64,000 nucleotides of DNA from Flavimobilis marinus (GTDB lineage: Bacteria > Actinomycetota > Actinomycetes > Actinomycetales > Cellulomonadaceae), in NCBI RefSeq assembly GCF_900113055.1, contig NZ_FONZ01000002.1, positions 310,001-374,000 of the forward strand, given 5' to 3'. Positions within the stretch are counted from its first letter, which is position 1. Each line of letters starts with the position of its first letter. Under the pieces are notes generated by a model that was given only the letters and a program-made list of their open reading frames with translations, was not told where the DNA came from and did not search any database. This document shows, piece by piece, positions 55,719-63,634 of the stretch. Made by a program: the position numbers and the translations under genes.

Positions 55719-56663
55719 CTAGGCGGGGATACCGCCGATGGCATCGAGAGCGCGCCGGAAGCGCTCTTGCGTCTCGATGAGCCACTCGGCCATCGCTGGC
55801 CACTGGTCTCGATCGTTGATACTCATAAATGGCGAGGTCAGCACGATCTTGGTCGCCTTCATGCCGTCCATGTTGTCCCAGGCCGGAGCCTCGCCGAGGA
55901 CTGCTTCGAACTCGGCCCTCCGGGCCATGACCGCTGCGAATCTATGCTCGTTCACCGTTGGATCCTGGTCGCCGAACCAGATCTGTTGAACGAGCCCAGC
56001 TCGGATCCATGACATCGAGAACCGGACCCCGCTCACGCCCGTTGATACATCACAGAAATCCTGGCCCGTGGTCCGCGCCGCGGTCCAGTGCGGGTGGCGT
56101 TCACGTATGCGGTTGAGAGTCACCTCCCAGAAGGCGCGCCGGATCTGGACCCGCTCACTGACTGCCGACGAACTCGTTCCAGCGCGAACGTGTTTACCCC
56201 AGTCATTGGGCTGAGCAACCAGCTTGAAGTTCGGCGCGGGTGCCGAGTCCCCGATCCGGACAACGATGATCTCCACACCGAAGAAGCGGGTGTCCTCATC
56301 AGTGCGCTCGTTGAGCCAGTCGAGCGCGGCCCGGTGCTCGTCCCGGAAGCCGGTTGTGATCCACACGATCGTGGTCGGGTCTGTCCCCGCTGCGTAAGTG
56401 AGGATCTGGCCGAGGTGGGCGTGGTCCGAGCCCTCGAGTTGGTTTTCGACGATCACGGCCCGTCCCGTCACCCGGTCGCGTCCGAGGAGGTCCAGCGAGA
56501 ACCCACCGACCGGATGCTCTGCCGCCTCAAGCTCGAGATCCATGCCGAGCAGATCCGAGAGTACGTCGACGTTTGCAAGGAGCCATGGCGTGAAGTCCGC
56601 CGCCTCGTGCGGCCAGACACTGCGGGGGTGTATCACGTCTAATCGACCAAGGTCAGCAGTCAC
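55719..56663 (-). CDS. DUF4268 protein with PD-(D/E)XK-like N-terminal domain
   Basis: A 314-residue protein. The N-terminal half has GGFSLDLLGRDRVTGRAVIVENQLEGSDHAHLGQILTYAAG (about 53-92), where D58 and E73-x-Q75 fit a PD-(D/E)XK nuclease core with Gln in place of Lys. The C-terminal half (about 170-310) is the DUF4268 domain. Such proteins occur beside restriction-modification and other defence genes. GTG start without a ribosome site; TAACCT six bases upstream suggests a leaderless message. It lies downstream of the Pycsar pair on the same strand with a 219-base gap. Confidence 0.78.
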   Translation of the reverse strand: MTADLGRLDVIHPRSVWPHEAADFTPWLLANVDVLSDLLGMDLELEAAEHPVGGFSLDLLGRDRVTGRAVIVENQLEGSDHAHLGQILTYAAGTDPTTIVWITTGFRDEHRAALDWLNERTDEDTRFFGVEIIVVRIGDSAPAPNFKLVAQPNDWGKHVRAGTSSSAVSERVQIRRAFWEVTLNRIRERHPHWTAARTTGQDFCDVSTGVSGVRFSMSWIRAGLVQQIWFGDQDPTVNEHRFAAVMARRAEFEAVLGEAPAWDNMDGMKATKIVLTSPFMSINDRDQWPAMAEWLIETQERFRRALDAIGGIPA

Positions 56664-56669
56664 GTTCCG

Positions 56670-56675
56670 AGGTTA
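56670..56675 (-). promoter_or_regulatory. -10 element of the DUF4268 gene
   Basis: TAACCT on the minus strand, exactly six bases before the GTG at 56663, implying transcription from the start codon. Confidence 0.4.
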
Positions 56676-56882
56676 CGGGGCAACGGAGAGATCCGGAAGA
56701 GGCAAAGGTGTGCAGCTTGCTGGTCGAAGCCGAGTGCGTTCGCAATCTCGCGAGGACGCTGTGGTCACTAGTCCCGAGTTCCAGAATGCGGCGCTGCTTC
56801 ACGGCAGAGACCGGTCTGGAACCGTTGAGAGATCTCCTCCAGGGCAAGCCAGAACGCCTGGGCGATTGCCGCCCGAGACAAG

Positions 56883-57404
56883 TCAGATTCGCGCTACCAC
56901 ACCGGCCGCCAGCAGGAGTCCGCCGCCCACCACGGCCAACCAAATGGACGCGGCAACGCGACGGTGTTTCCGCCACGCGATGTCGGCCATCACCACGACC
57001 TGACGCGCTAGCTGTTCAATGAGGTCCGCTGCGCGCAACTCATCCGCGAGCGCCTCAGGTTCCCACCCTCGCGCGTGCCCGAAGTAAATGAAATTGGCAG
57101 CCATCTCACTCGCTAGATGCTTCGACCGGAGCCGCGGAGCGACAACAGAAGCCGCGAAGCCGAGCCCTACTGCCACGAGTAGGACGCCGAGCCCCAGGAG
57201 GACGTACTCGATACAGGAATCGATATCGTTGACGAGACTCACGGAAAGTGCGAGCAGCGCGCCCTGTATCGTCAACGAGAACGCCGCCTTAGCGTCGACC
57301 TTTCCCGTCCAGTCCATTTGTGAGTCGTGGAGACGCCAGGCGTTGGCGAGGCCCTCACCTCGCTCATCGGGTTCCTGTCGCCGCCTAAGCGAGAAGACTG
57401 TCAT
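56883..57404 (-). CDS. pycTM: Pycsar effector-like membrane protein (PycTM family)
   Basis: A 173-residue protein with membrane helices at about 41-58, 66-88 and 150-170 and a helical cytoplasmic segment between the second and third. The stretch DWTGKVDAKAAFSLTIQGALLAL (about 31-53) matches the W-x5-D-x-K-A-x-x-L/F-L-x-x-x-G-A-L start of Pycsar PycTM effectors, which damage the membrane when a cyclic pyrimidine nucleotide is made during phage infection. The ATG at 57404 overlaps the cyclase stop (ATGA); a longer start at 57482 lies inside the cyclase and is less likely. Assignment rests on motif, topology and pairing. Confidence 0.82.
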   Translation of the reverse strand: MTVFSLRRRQEPDERGEGLANAWRLHDSQMDWTGKVDAKAAFSLTIQGALLALSVSLVNDIDSCIEYVLLGLGVLLVAVGLGFAASVVAPRLRSKHLASEMAANFIYFGHARGWEPEALADELRAADLIEQLARQVVVMADIAWRKHRRVAASIWLAVVGGGLLLAAGVVARI

Positions 57405-58132
57405 AGCGCGGCCCAGCGGTAACTCGTCGTGTAGTACTCGTACGAGCGACCGCCCATAGGAATCGAGTAGGCGCCGGTCCACATGTTCTTGCCAGCGGAC
57501 ATGATCGCAATATCCTCCAAGGAGCCATATGTACCCGCCCCGATCGCGATGTCGTGTCCGGGACTCGCGTCCCTCACGTCACTGAGTTTGGCCGCGAGGT
57601 TTGCCACTGCCCCAACCGATAGGAGGTCGTTATTGTTGCGGATGCCCGCTCTGACTAGCAGCGCTTCGCCCGACGCGACGCCCGTCATTGCCCTCACCGT
57701 CCAATCGGCCTCACGGAGCGCTCGGCATGAGTTCTGAACCTCTGGGTTCAAGAGTTCAACGGTCGCGTACTTGATCTTCATCGCCGCTTGCACCGCCCGT
57801 GTCGCGCGTCTGGGACCGACGAACACACCCATCACTCGGTCACCGTCGAAGCTCCGGATGTGCCCGTCGCCAGCCCGGACGATCCGGACCGCCACCTTGA
57901 GGAACGCCGACATCACCGACGCGGCCTCTTCCGGGCTCTCGGCAGTTCTAAGCAGTCCGGACGAGTCGCGAAGGTCCGAGTACAGATATGTCGCTTGGAT
58001 CACCTTTGCGTCGCTGTACCCCATGTCATCCGGATCGGGAACGTCTGTCGAGGAAGTGGAGCACGTGGTCTTGATCCAGTACTTCGCGACGTCACTAACC
58101 GCGTCCTCGACTTGATCCTTCAATGTAGGCAT
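57401..58132 (-). CDS. pycC: Pycsar-type class III nucleotide cyclase (PycC family)
   Basis: A 243-residue soluble cyclase. The single cyclase homology domain runs from about residue 46 to 225. Metal-binding aspartates are D53 in YLYSDLRDSS and D98 in SFDGDRVMGVF. The transition-state Asn is N178 in VGAVANLAAKLS, while the Arg four residues later in ordinary cyclases is Lys182 here. There is no receptor, HAMP or membrane domain. Small stand-alone cyclases paired with a PycTM protein make cCMP or cUMP in Pycsar immunity; which of the two cannot be told. AGGAG lies nine bases before the ATG. Confidence 0.85.
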   Translation of the reverse strand: MPTLKDQVEDAVSDVAKYWIKTTCSTSSTDVPDPDDMGYSDAKVIQATYLYSDLRDSSGLLRTAESPEEAASVMSAFLKVAVRIVRAGDGHIRSFDGDRVMGVFVGPRRATRAVQAAMKIKYATVELLNPEVQNSCRALREADWTVRAMTGVASGEALLVRAGIRNNNDLLSVGAVANLAAKLSDVRDASPGHDIAIGAGTYGSLEDIAIMSAGKNMWTGAYSIPMGGRSYEYYTTSYRWAAL

Positions 58133-58267
58133 CTCGATCAGCTCCTAGCGGATTCGTTGAGGTCTTGGTCACACCGTAGCGTTCGACTGTGACAGCCCCT
58201 TCGGGCCTGAAGGGACTGGATGCCTTGGGAACGTTGGAGTGACACCCCGTGCCGGTCCAGGTTCCGT

Positions 58268-58723
58268 GCCGCGTGACCAGCGCGCCATTTCAATGCCGTC
58301 GGGGACCATCTCTGTGCACATGTGCCTCGCCACGCGCGAACCCGCGATCAGGTGGGAGGACACGTCGATGAAGCGGGCGTCAGCCGCGCCGGCGAACCAG
58401 GGCACGTCGGTCAGCCGGCGACCTACGGCTGGTTCAGGGCGGGGTCGGTGAGGTCGCGCTTGGCCAGGTCCGGGTGGCGCAAGGCCGGCGGGTTGGCTGT
58501 TCGCGTCGATGAACACGACTTCTCCTTGTGTTGGCGGTTTCTCGTGTTGGCGGTCGAGCTCCGCCCCGAAGAATGACGCCGCCCGCTTCAACATCTCGTT
58601 GGTGTGCTTCAGTTCGCGGTTCTTCTGCTCGCGCTTGCGGACCCGCGTGGCCTCGGTCACGCTCACCCCGGGGGGCGCGTGTCCGTCGTCGATGTCGGCC
58701 TGCACGTGGATACGCACCGGGGG
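58268..58723 (-). pseudogene. IS3-family transposase relic
   Basis: Degenerate remains of both IS3 frames in one deleted reading frame. The OrfA part has ADIDDGHAPPGVSVTEATRV followed by the leucine-zipper-like NRELKHTNEMLKRAASFFGAELDRQ; the OrfB start is VVFIDANS; a later integrase-core piece LTDVPWFAGAADARFIDVSSHLIAG, then EMARWSRG. Most of OrfB between these is missing and the D-D-E set is not complete, so it cannot be active. No terminal inverted repeats were recognised. It lies just upstream of the Pycsar cyclase. Confidence 0.72.
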
Positions 58724-58907
58724 TGCGCACGACCGAGCCGACGCGGCGTCTTCAAGCGAACAACGCAACGGTCGCCTGTACGCTCCGCGACTGTCGCTCA
58801 TCGACGACCGCTGCCGGGGCATCCATCCGAGCGTCTTGCGCACGAGGGCCTGACCGTCGACACGCGGAAGCCGGTCTGCTGGCAAAGCGCGGGTGACGGC
58901 TCACGGC

Positions 58908-61900
58908 CTATAGGTCGAGCGAACCCTGGCCCTGACCGGTATCGCCCAACCGGCCCTCGTAGCGGGGCTTGCGATCCGCCGGAACACTCGGCCACCGCAC
59001 CCCCGCATCGCGGAGCTCGCTCATCGTTAGGAGTTTGCTGGCCACGATGCGACTAAGCAAGTCCGCCTGAGCGGTCTCAAGCTCGACGAGACGCGTGAGG
59101 ACGGTTAGGAGGTCAATCAGCTCGGTGGTCCAGTCCGGGTCCCACGACGCGACGTGTATGTGGTCCAGCAGCGAAGTCTTCTTGCCGCCGGGTGCTGCCT
59201 TGCGGTAGTTAAACCAGGACTTGAGTACGTTCTTGCCGCCGACGGCGTAGTCCCACACGTCGGGCATGACGGGCCCTAGCTCCCCGGTACCAACGACGAC
59301 GACGGCACGCGCAGCGTCATACGTCATGGTGGCAGGCAGACCGGTGATCGCCCTTCGGGACAGTGGCTGACGAGCATCCCCCTTCGGGTACCGAATGTTC
59401 CCGGCCGAGCGGGCCGGGCCGCTGAAGCTCTCGCCGTAGGTGTGCAGCCAGAGCACCTGCTCCCCGATCTCGACCGCTTCCGCCCACAGCGCCGGATCCT
59501 TGGTGAGCGGGACCCGGATGCCCGGGGTGGTGAGTTCGTCAGCGAATGTGCGCGTGAAGGCCGGGAGCCCGACGATACCCGCAACGTACGCGAGCACGGC
59601 TGGTGCGGTGACGCGGTGGTCGAGAGTGGCGGAGAGGGTCGCTACCAGGCCGGGCGCGAGGTTGGGTGTGCCGTCGGGGTGCAGGAAGGGGAGGGTGCGG
59701 CCGCCCTCAGACCCCTTGAAGTGGTGCAGGTCGGGGATAAGAGCGGTGACTACAAGAGCGGGCCCATTGGATAACGACCAAGAGTGCGGCTCAACGACGT
59801 AGACCTGGCCCGGGATGCGCGCCTCCCAAAGGTGGCGACGGGGCATATCGAGAATGCGAGCGTCTGGGAGGAGCCACTGCCGGTCGAACGATCGATAGCC
59901 CACGCGGACGGGGATCGGACTCCTTCCATCTGCCGCGACGCTCGCTCGCGGAGCCTCGTCGATCCCAGGGAGCGGCTCGACTGAACGATCCAAAGTCCGA
60001 TCGCGTGTCTCCTTGAAAAGCGCGCGTCGCGTCCCGACGTCTGTCTCTGAGCGAAGCCGGGCCCACCGCGCACTAAGAATGCTGCGGGAAGGTGCGTACG
60101 GCCAACGTCGGTTGCCGGCTACGGCCGGCGATGTCCACGGCAGCAAGTCATCCAGCGCTGGATATGTGTCCCAGCTTGACGGCGCCGCAGGTGTGAAGGG
60201 GCCGGTCCACTCGGTGCGTGCCTGACGCCACCCGTCATCATCCAGCCTGACTTTGCCGAGCTCAGAGAACTTCTCCGCCTGGCGCCCCGAGACGCTCCGG
60301 TAGTGGATTGTCGCCGGAACCTCTCGATCGGCGTCGGCTCCGCGGACAAAGAGCCCGATCGCCAGCGGCTGACGCACGCCGGGGAAGATCCGTGTCGGCA
60401 CGTCCGGCGTCTGCCCCTCGGGAGTTAGGTCGATGATCCAGCCCTCGGAGGCGTGTCGCCGCAGGTGCTGGCGCATCGCAGTGAAGCCGGGGCCGGCGAT
60501 ATACCCGGAGGTCGAGATGAAGCACACGATTCCGGCGTCGCCGTCTGGATCAGGCATGGTGGACTCCCACACCTTCCAGGTCGCCCAGCGCCAGAAGTAC
60601 ACGTAGAGGTTCTTCAGGTTGTGGAAGTGGCGAGCGGTCGACGGATCGCGGAAGTCGTCGAGGATCGCGCGCGCCGCCTTGCCGTGCGCCGCCGATCCGT
60701 GCTCGACCCAGCCGCCCATACCCTCGGCCCGCTCTCGGTACGGAGGGTTTCCGATCACCACAGTGACATTTGCCCTGGCCTTGACCTCGTTGGCTTTCTT
60801 TCGTGACTGCGCGATCAGGTGCAGGCCGGAGCCGAGTTGCGACTCCACCGCATACGGGTCGTCCAACGTATCCGTGACGTACAGATGCATCCCTCCGGGC
60901 GGGGCGGTGGCCCCGTGCGCGGCCAGCAGATCGGTGGTCCGCAGCTCGGCCACCGCGTACGGTCCCATCTGCAACTCGAACCCCACGAGGCGTTCGGCGA
61001 CCTGACCGAGGACCCCGGCGACCGCTCCGGGACCATCGCTCGCCGCGACGTCATCGGCCACGCGCTCCAGAATCGTGTGCAGATAGGTGCCCGTGCCCAT
61101 CGCCGGGTCGACCGTCAAGACGTCCGGGTCACGAAACCCGTCGGCCTTGCCCAGGCGGGTGACCAGCGCCTCCTCAGTCAGACGCACCATCTCCTCCACG
61201 ATCTCGCGCGGGGTGTAGTAGGAGCCGGACTGCTTACGCAGGTCGTTGTCGTACGCCTCGAGGAAGTTCTCGTACAGGTGCAGATACGTGTCGCGCCGAC
61301 CCTTGCGGACCCGCGCCCAGTCGACGGCGCCGATGACCCGTACCAGGAGGTCGAGGGTGACCTTGAAGTCCGCCGCGACGTCGTCGGTCAAGAGCTGGAG
61401 AGCCTTGCCCATGAGTGAGTGGTCATCGCCCAGAGCGCCTCCGACCTCGTGCAAGGGGCGCCCGGCGACGTCGATCCCCTCGGTGCGGGCGAGGAGCAGC
61501 GCGAACGTCACTGCCTGGGCATAGCCGTCGGCGAAGGTCTGGTCGTCCGCTGACGGGAACAGCAAAGCGCGCCAGTCCCGAGCGAGGCCCAGGAACGGCT
61601 GAGTGTCCTCGTCAGCGCCGGCCGCCATCGCGCGTCGCTCCGACCCCAACTGGTCGAGGACCTCGCCGCGGAGCAGACGCGTGAGGGGCGCAATGGCTCG
61701 CACGAGCGCACTGACTGACGTGATCGGGGCAGGATGCCAGCGTAGGAAGTCGGTGACCAGGGCCTCGAACTCGAGGGGTGCGGTCAGGTTGCTGCCCGCC
61801 GTCTCCAAGGCGCCACCGCTGAACGTGACCGGCCCTGCGAGCAACTGCGTGTCGCGGTACAGGCGCCACTCGGTGCCGTTGGTGTAGATGAGGTTCGGCA

Positions 61901-62228
61901 GGTCCCGCTGACGCTCCCACTGGCGCTGGTCATGGCCGGTAAACCCGGCAGGGTCAATGCCCCGCCCCGGCGCCTTAACCTCGATGTACCCCGTGATCGC
62001 GCCCTTGACCGAGACGCCGTAGTCGGGCCGCACCTGGCGCTCGGTGTCCCGAACCTCGTCGTGGAAGACTGCCTTGACCTGCAGGTGCGCGCCGACCGCG
62101 CCCAGCAGTCCCTCCAGTGGAGAGCGGATCGCGGCCTCGCGGTCACCCGGCCCGGCGAGCTTTGCCTTGCAGGCGCGGCCGAACGCGCTGACCGCGCCCG
62201 ACAACCACGGTTCAGACGTCTTCGGCAC
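58908..62228 (-). CDS. Single-chain restriction-modification enzyme (type ISP/IIG-like N6-adenine methyltransferase)
   Basis: A 1,106-residue protein. N-terminal PD-(D/E)XK nuclease: D69 and E83-V-K85 in RPDYGVSVKGAITGYIEVK. A helical spacer (about 155-335) is followed by the N6-adenine methyltransferase with YYTPREIVEEM, motif I VDPAMGTGTYL (373-382) and motif IV NPPY (494-497). The remaining half resembles the C-terminal specificity domain of type ISP enzymes. The SF2 helicase of LlaBIII-like enzymes is absent, so it behaves more like a type IIG or a stand-alone methylase of BREX kind. GTG start with GGAGG seven bases ahead. Confidence 0.87.
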   Translation of the reverse strand: MPKTSEPWLSGAVSAFGRACKAKLAGPGDREAAIRSPLEGLLGAVGAHLQVKAVFHDEVRDTERQVRPDYGVSVKGAITGYIEVKAPGRGIDPAGFTGHDQRQWERQRDLPNLIYTNGTEWRLYRDTQLLAGPVTFSGGALETAGSNLTAPLEFEALVTDFLRWHPAPITSVSALVRAIAPLTRLLRGEVLDQLGSERRAMAAGADEDTQPFLGLARDWRALLFPSADDQTFADGYAQAVTFALLLARTEGIDVAGRPLHEVGGALGDDHSLMGKALQLLTDDVAADFKVTLDLLVRVIGAVDWARVRKGRRDTYLHLYENFLEAYDNDLRKQSGSYYTPREIVEEMVRLTEEALVTRLGKADGFRDPDVLTVDPAMGTGTYLHTILERVADDVAASDGPGAVAGVLGQVAERLVGFELQMGPYAVAELRTTDLLAAHGATAPPGGMHLYVTDTLDDPYAVESQLGSGLHLIAQSRKKANEVKARANVTVVIGNPPYRERAEGMGGWVEHGSAAHGKAARAILDDFRDPSTARHFHNLKNLYVYFWRWATWKVWESTMPDPDGDAGIVCFISTSGYIAGPGFTAMRQHLRRHASEGWIIDLTPEGQTPDVPTRIFPGVRQPLAIGLFVRGADADREVPATIHYRSVSGRQAEKFSELGKVRLDDDGWRQARTEWTGPFTPAAPSSWDTYPALDDLLPWTSPAVAGNRRWPYAPSRSILSARWARLRSETDVGTRRALFKETRDRTLDRSVEPLPGIDEAPRASVAADGRSPIPVRVGYRSFDRQWLLPDARILDMPRRHLWEARIPGQVYVVEPHSWSLSNGPALVVTALIPDLHHFKGSEGGRTLPFLHPDGTPNLAPGLVATLSATLDHRVTAPAVLAYVAGIVGLPAFTRTFADELTTPGIRVPLTKDPALWAEAVEIGEQVLWLHTYGESFSGPARSAGNIRYPKGDARQPLSRRAITGLPATMTYDAARAVVVVGTGELGPVMPDVWDYAVGGKNVLKSWFNYRKAAPGGKKTSLLDHIHVASWDPDWTTELIDLLTVLTRLVELETAQADLLSRIVASKLLTMSELRDAGVRWPSVPADRKPRYEGRLGDTGQGQGSLDL

Positions 62229-62685
62229 GGCTAGGCCTCCGCTTATTCAATCGGATCGGGACTGAAGGCAACCCTAGTGGCACTCGTGTCGTCGAACGCC
62301 GAAGCAACATCCTCTCTTCCCAACGGGTTGGGGATTAGACATCGTCCCGAGGCGCTAGGTCGCCCCCCCCTTCCGTGCCGAGCCGCGTACCGCTCGGGCC
62401 GAGGTCTCGCGCCTCAGCACACATGACGGCGACCGGGACTCGTCTGGCACTGCTGGCTCGGGCGTCGCGGCCACCGTTCGGGCCACGGCGGCCCCACGAG
62501 GGGCACGAATCGGCAAGCGCCCGGCCACGGCCCTCGTTGGAGGGCCGCGTCAGCCCTTGCAGCGACGGACTCAGAACTCGAAGTAGGGTCACATTCGGCG
62601 TCACTGTGCGGCACCAAACTGTCCGTGGCTCACCTTCAGTACCCGTCACTAGCCAAGCGACGCGACGCGTCGATAGTGTCGGGAG
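62229..62685. other. Divergent intergenic region of the island
   Basis: 457 bases without a supported gene, between the restriction-modification gene and the OGG-fold gene, which point away from each other. It contains -10-like TAGGGT on the minus strand at 62271-62276 (43 bases before the restriction-modification start), a run of eight C's near 62365, and a -10-like TAGTGT on the plus strand at 62674-62679. Short frames inside do not have coding character. Confidence 0.55.
62674..62679 (+). promoter_or_regulatory. -10 element of the OGG-fold gene
   Basis: TAGTGT six bases before the ATG at 62686. The GGGAG between them touches the start codon and is too close for a ribosome site, so a leaderless message is likely. 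Confidence 0.45.
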
Positions 62686-63396
62686 ATGAAGCTTCCCCCG
62701 CTGCTCCAAGGCAAGACCGTACCGAGCCGCGAGGAGTCGCTCATTCGCCAGGAGGTGCGATTCAACGCACAAACCTGGAAGGCTCGGCTGGCGCCCAACG
62801 ACTGGCCGAACGCACTCGAGCTTCTGCCGAGGGTCGGCCGCTTCCATCGAGTCAATCGTGGTGACGTGTTCGCCCTCGCAGCCGTCGTCGAGACGACTGA
62901 CGACGCGGTCCGCGCTTACGTCGGCGCGTGTGTATGGGGCACGGGCCTCCCTGGCATGGGTGTCGCCCGCCGCGTCCGACCACTCTCCGCTCACGGCGAC
63001 GCAGGCGAACGTCTCCTGGAGTCGATAAAGACGCTCCGCGCTGACGGCGCGGTTGCCGCCTATCAGAGGCTGGACAAGGGTGGGGACCTCCGCCTTGTCG
63101 GGCTTGGGCCAGCGTTCTTCACCAAGTTGCTCTACTTCTCGGGATGGGACAAGGGCCCGGGCCCTCAGCCCCTGATACTCGACCAGTTCGTCGTGAAAGC
63201 GCTCAACGAGCAGGCCGGGTTTGGATGGCGGACGAACTGGACGTGGACCGCCGACCAGTACCACTCCTACCTCGAGACCGCCGCCGGGTGGGCGGACGCT
63301 TGGGGCACCACCGCCGACGTGGTCGAACTAGCGCTCTTCGAGCACGGCAAAGCGCTCAGCAGGCCGAACAAGACTGCCGACAAGCCCTCCCGCTGA
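62686..63396 (+). CDS. OGG-fold (HhH-GPD-like) DNA glycosylase-like protein
   Basis: A 236-residue protein. LRLVGLGPAFFTKLLYFSG (about 135-153) looks like the helix-hairpin-helix with the glycosylase Lys, and PLILDQFVVKAL (162-172) supplies the Asp. K147 and D166 are 19 residues apart, the same spacing as the catalytic Lys249/Asp268 pair of human OGG1. The C-terminal YHSYLETAAGWADAWGT ... VVELALFEHGK is shared by bacterial 'OGG fold' proteins seen in accessory DNA. Whether it excises 8-oxoguanine or another (phage-modified) base is unknown. Confidence 0.72.
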   Translation: MKLPPLLQGKTVPSREESLIRQEVRFNAQTWKARLAPNDWPNALELLPRVGRFHRVNRGDVFALAAVVETTDDAVRAYVGACVWGTGLPGMGVARRVRPLSAHGDAGERLLESIKTLRADGAVAAYQRLDKGGDLRLVGLGPAFFTKLLYFSGWDKGPGPQPLILDQFVVKALNEQAGFGWRTNWTWTADQYHSYLETAAGWADAWGTTADVVELALFEHGKALSRPNKTADKPSR

Positions 63397-63634
63397 TCGA
63401 GGACGACCTCGTCGATCTCGTCCGCCCGAGACCGTGGCGCCCTCGCCGAGCTATCCCCGACCGGGGTGGGCATGTCACTCTCGCTGAACCAGGGCGACGC
63501 CAACGGGACGGCGGCTCTTAAACCCGATCACGTAGTTGCGGCTCGTTGCCTCGACGCTTCGAGGCGGTCGGAACTTCGGCAGCGAGTTGCATAATCCAAA
63601 GACACAGCCAGAGAACCTGCCGAGGATCCAGGGT

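Noticed and set aside
55421-55780. Short coding frames over the tRNA-Val fragment
   Set aside because: They translate tRNA sequence (for example WVRTSDL) and are typical false genes.
57401-58132. Ordinary cAMP-signalling adenylate cyclase
   Set aside because: No receptor, HAMP or membrane part, and it is coupled to a PycTM-like effector on an island.
62335-63264. A 309-residue minus-strand frame over the OGG-fold gene
   Set aside because: It is the antisense of a frame with HhH-like motifs and has no recognisable domain of its own.
63397-63634. Small genes between the OGG-fold and DUF6308-like genes
   Set aside because: No ribosome sites or coding character; only a weak GAGG/CCTC hairpin near 63400.
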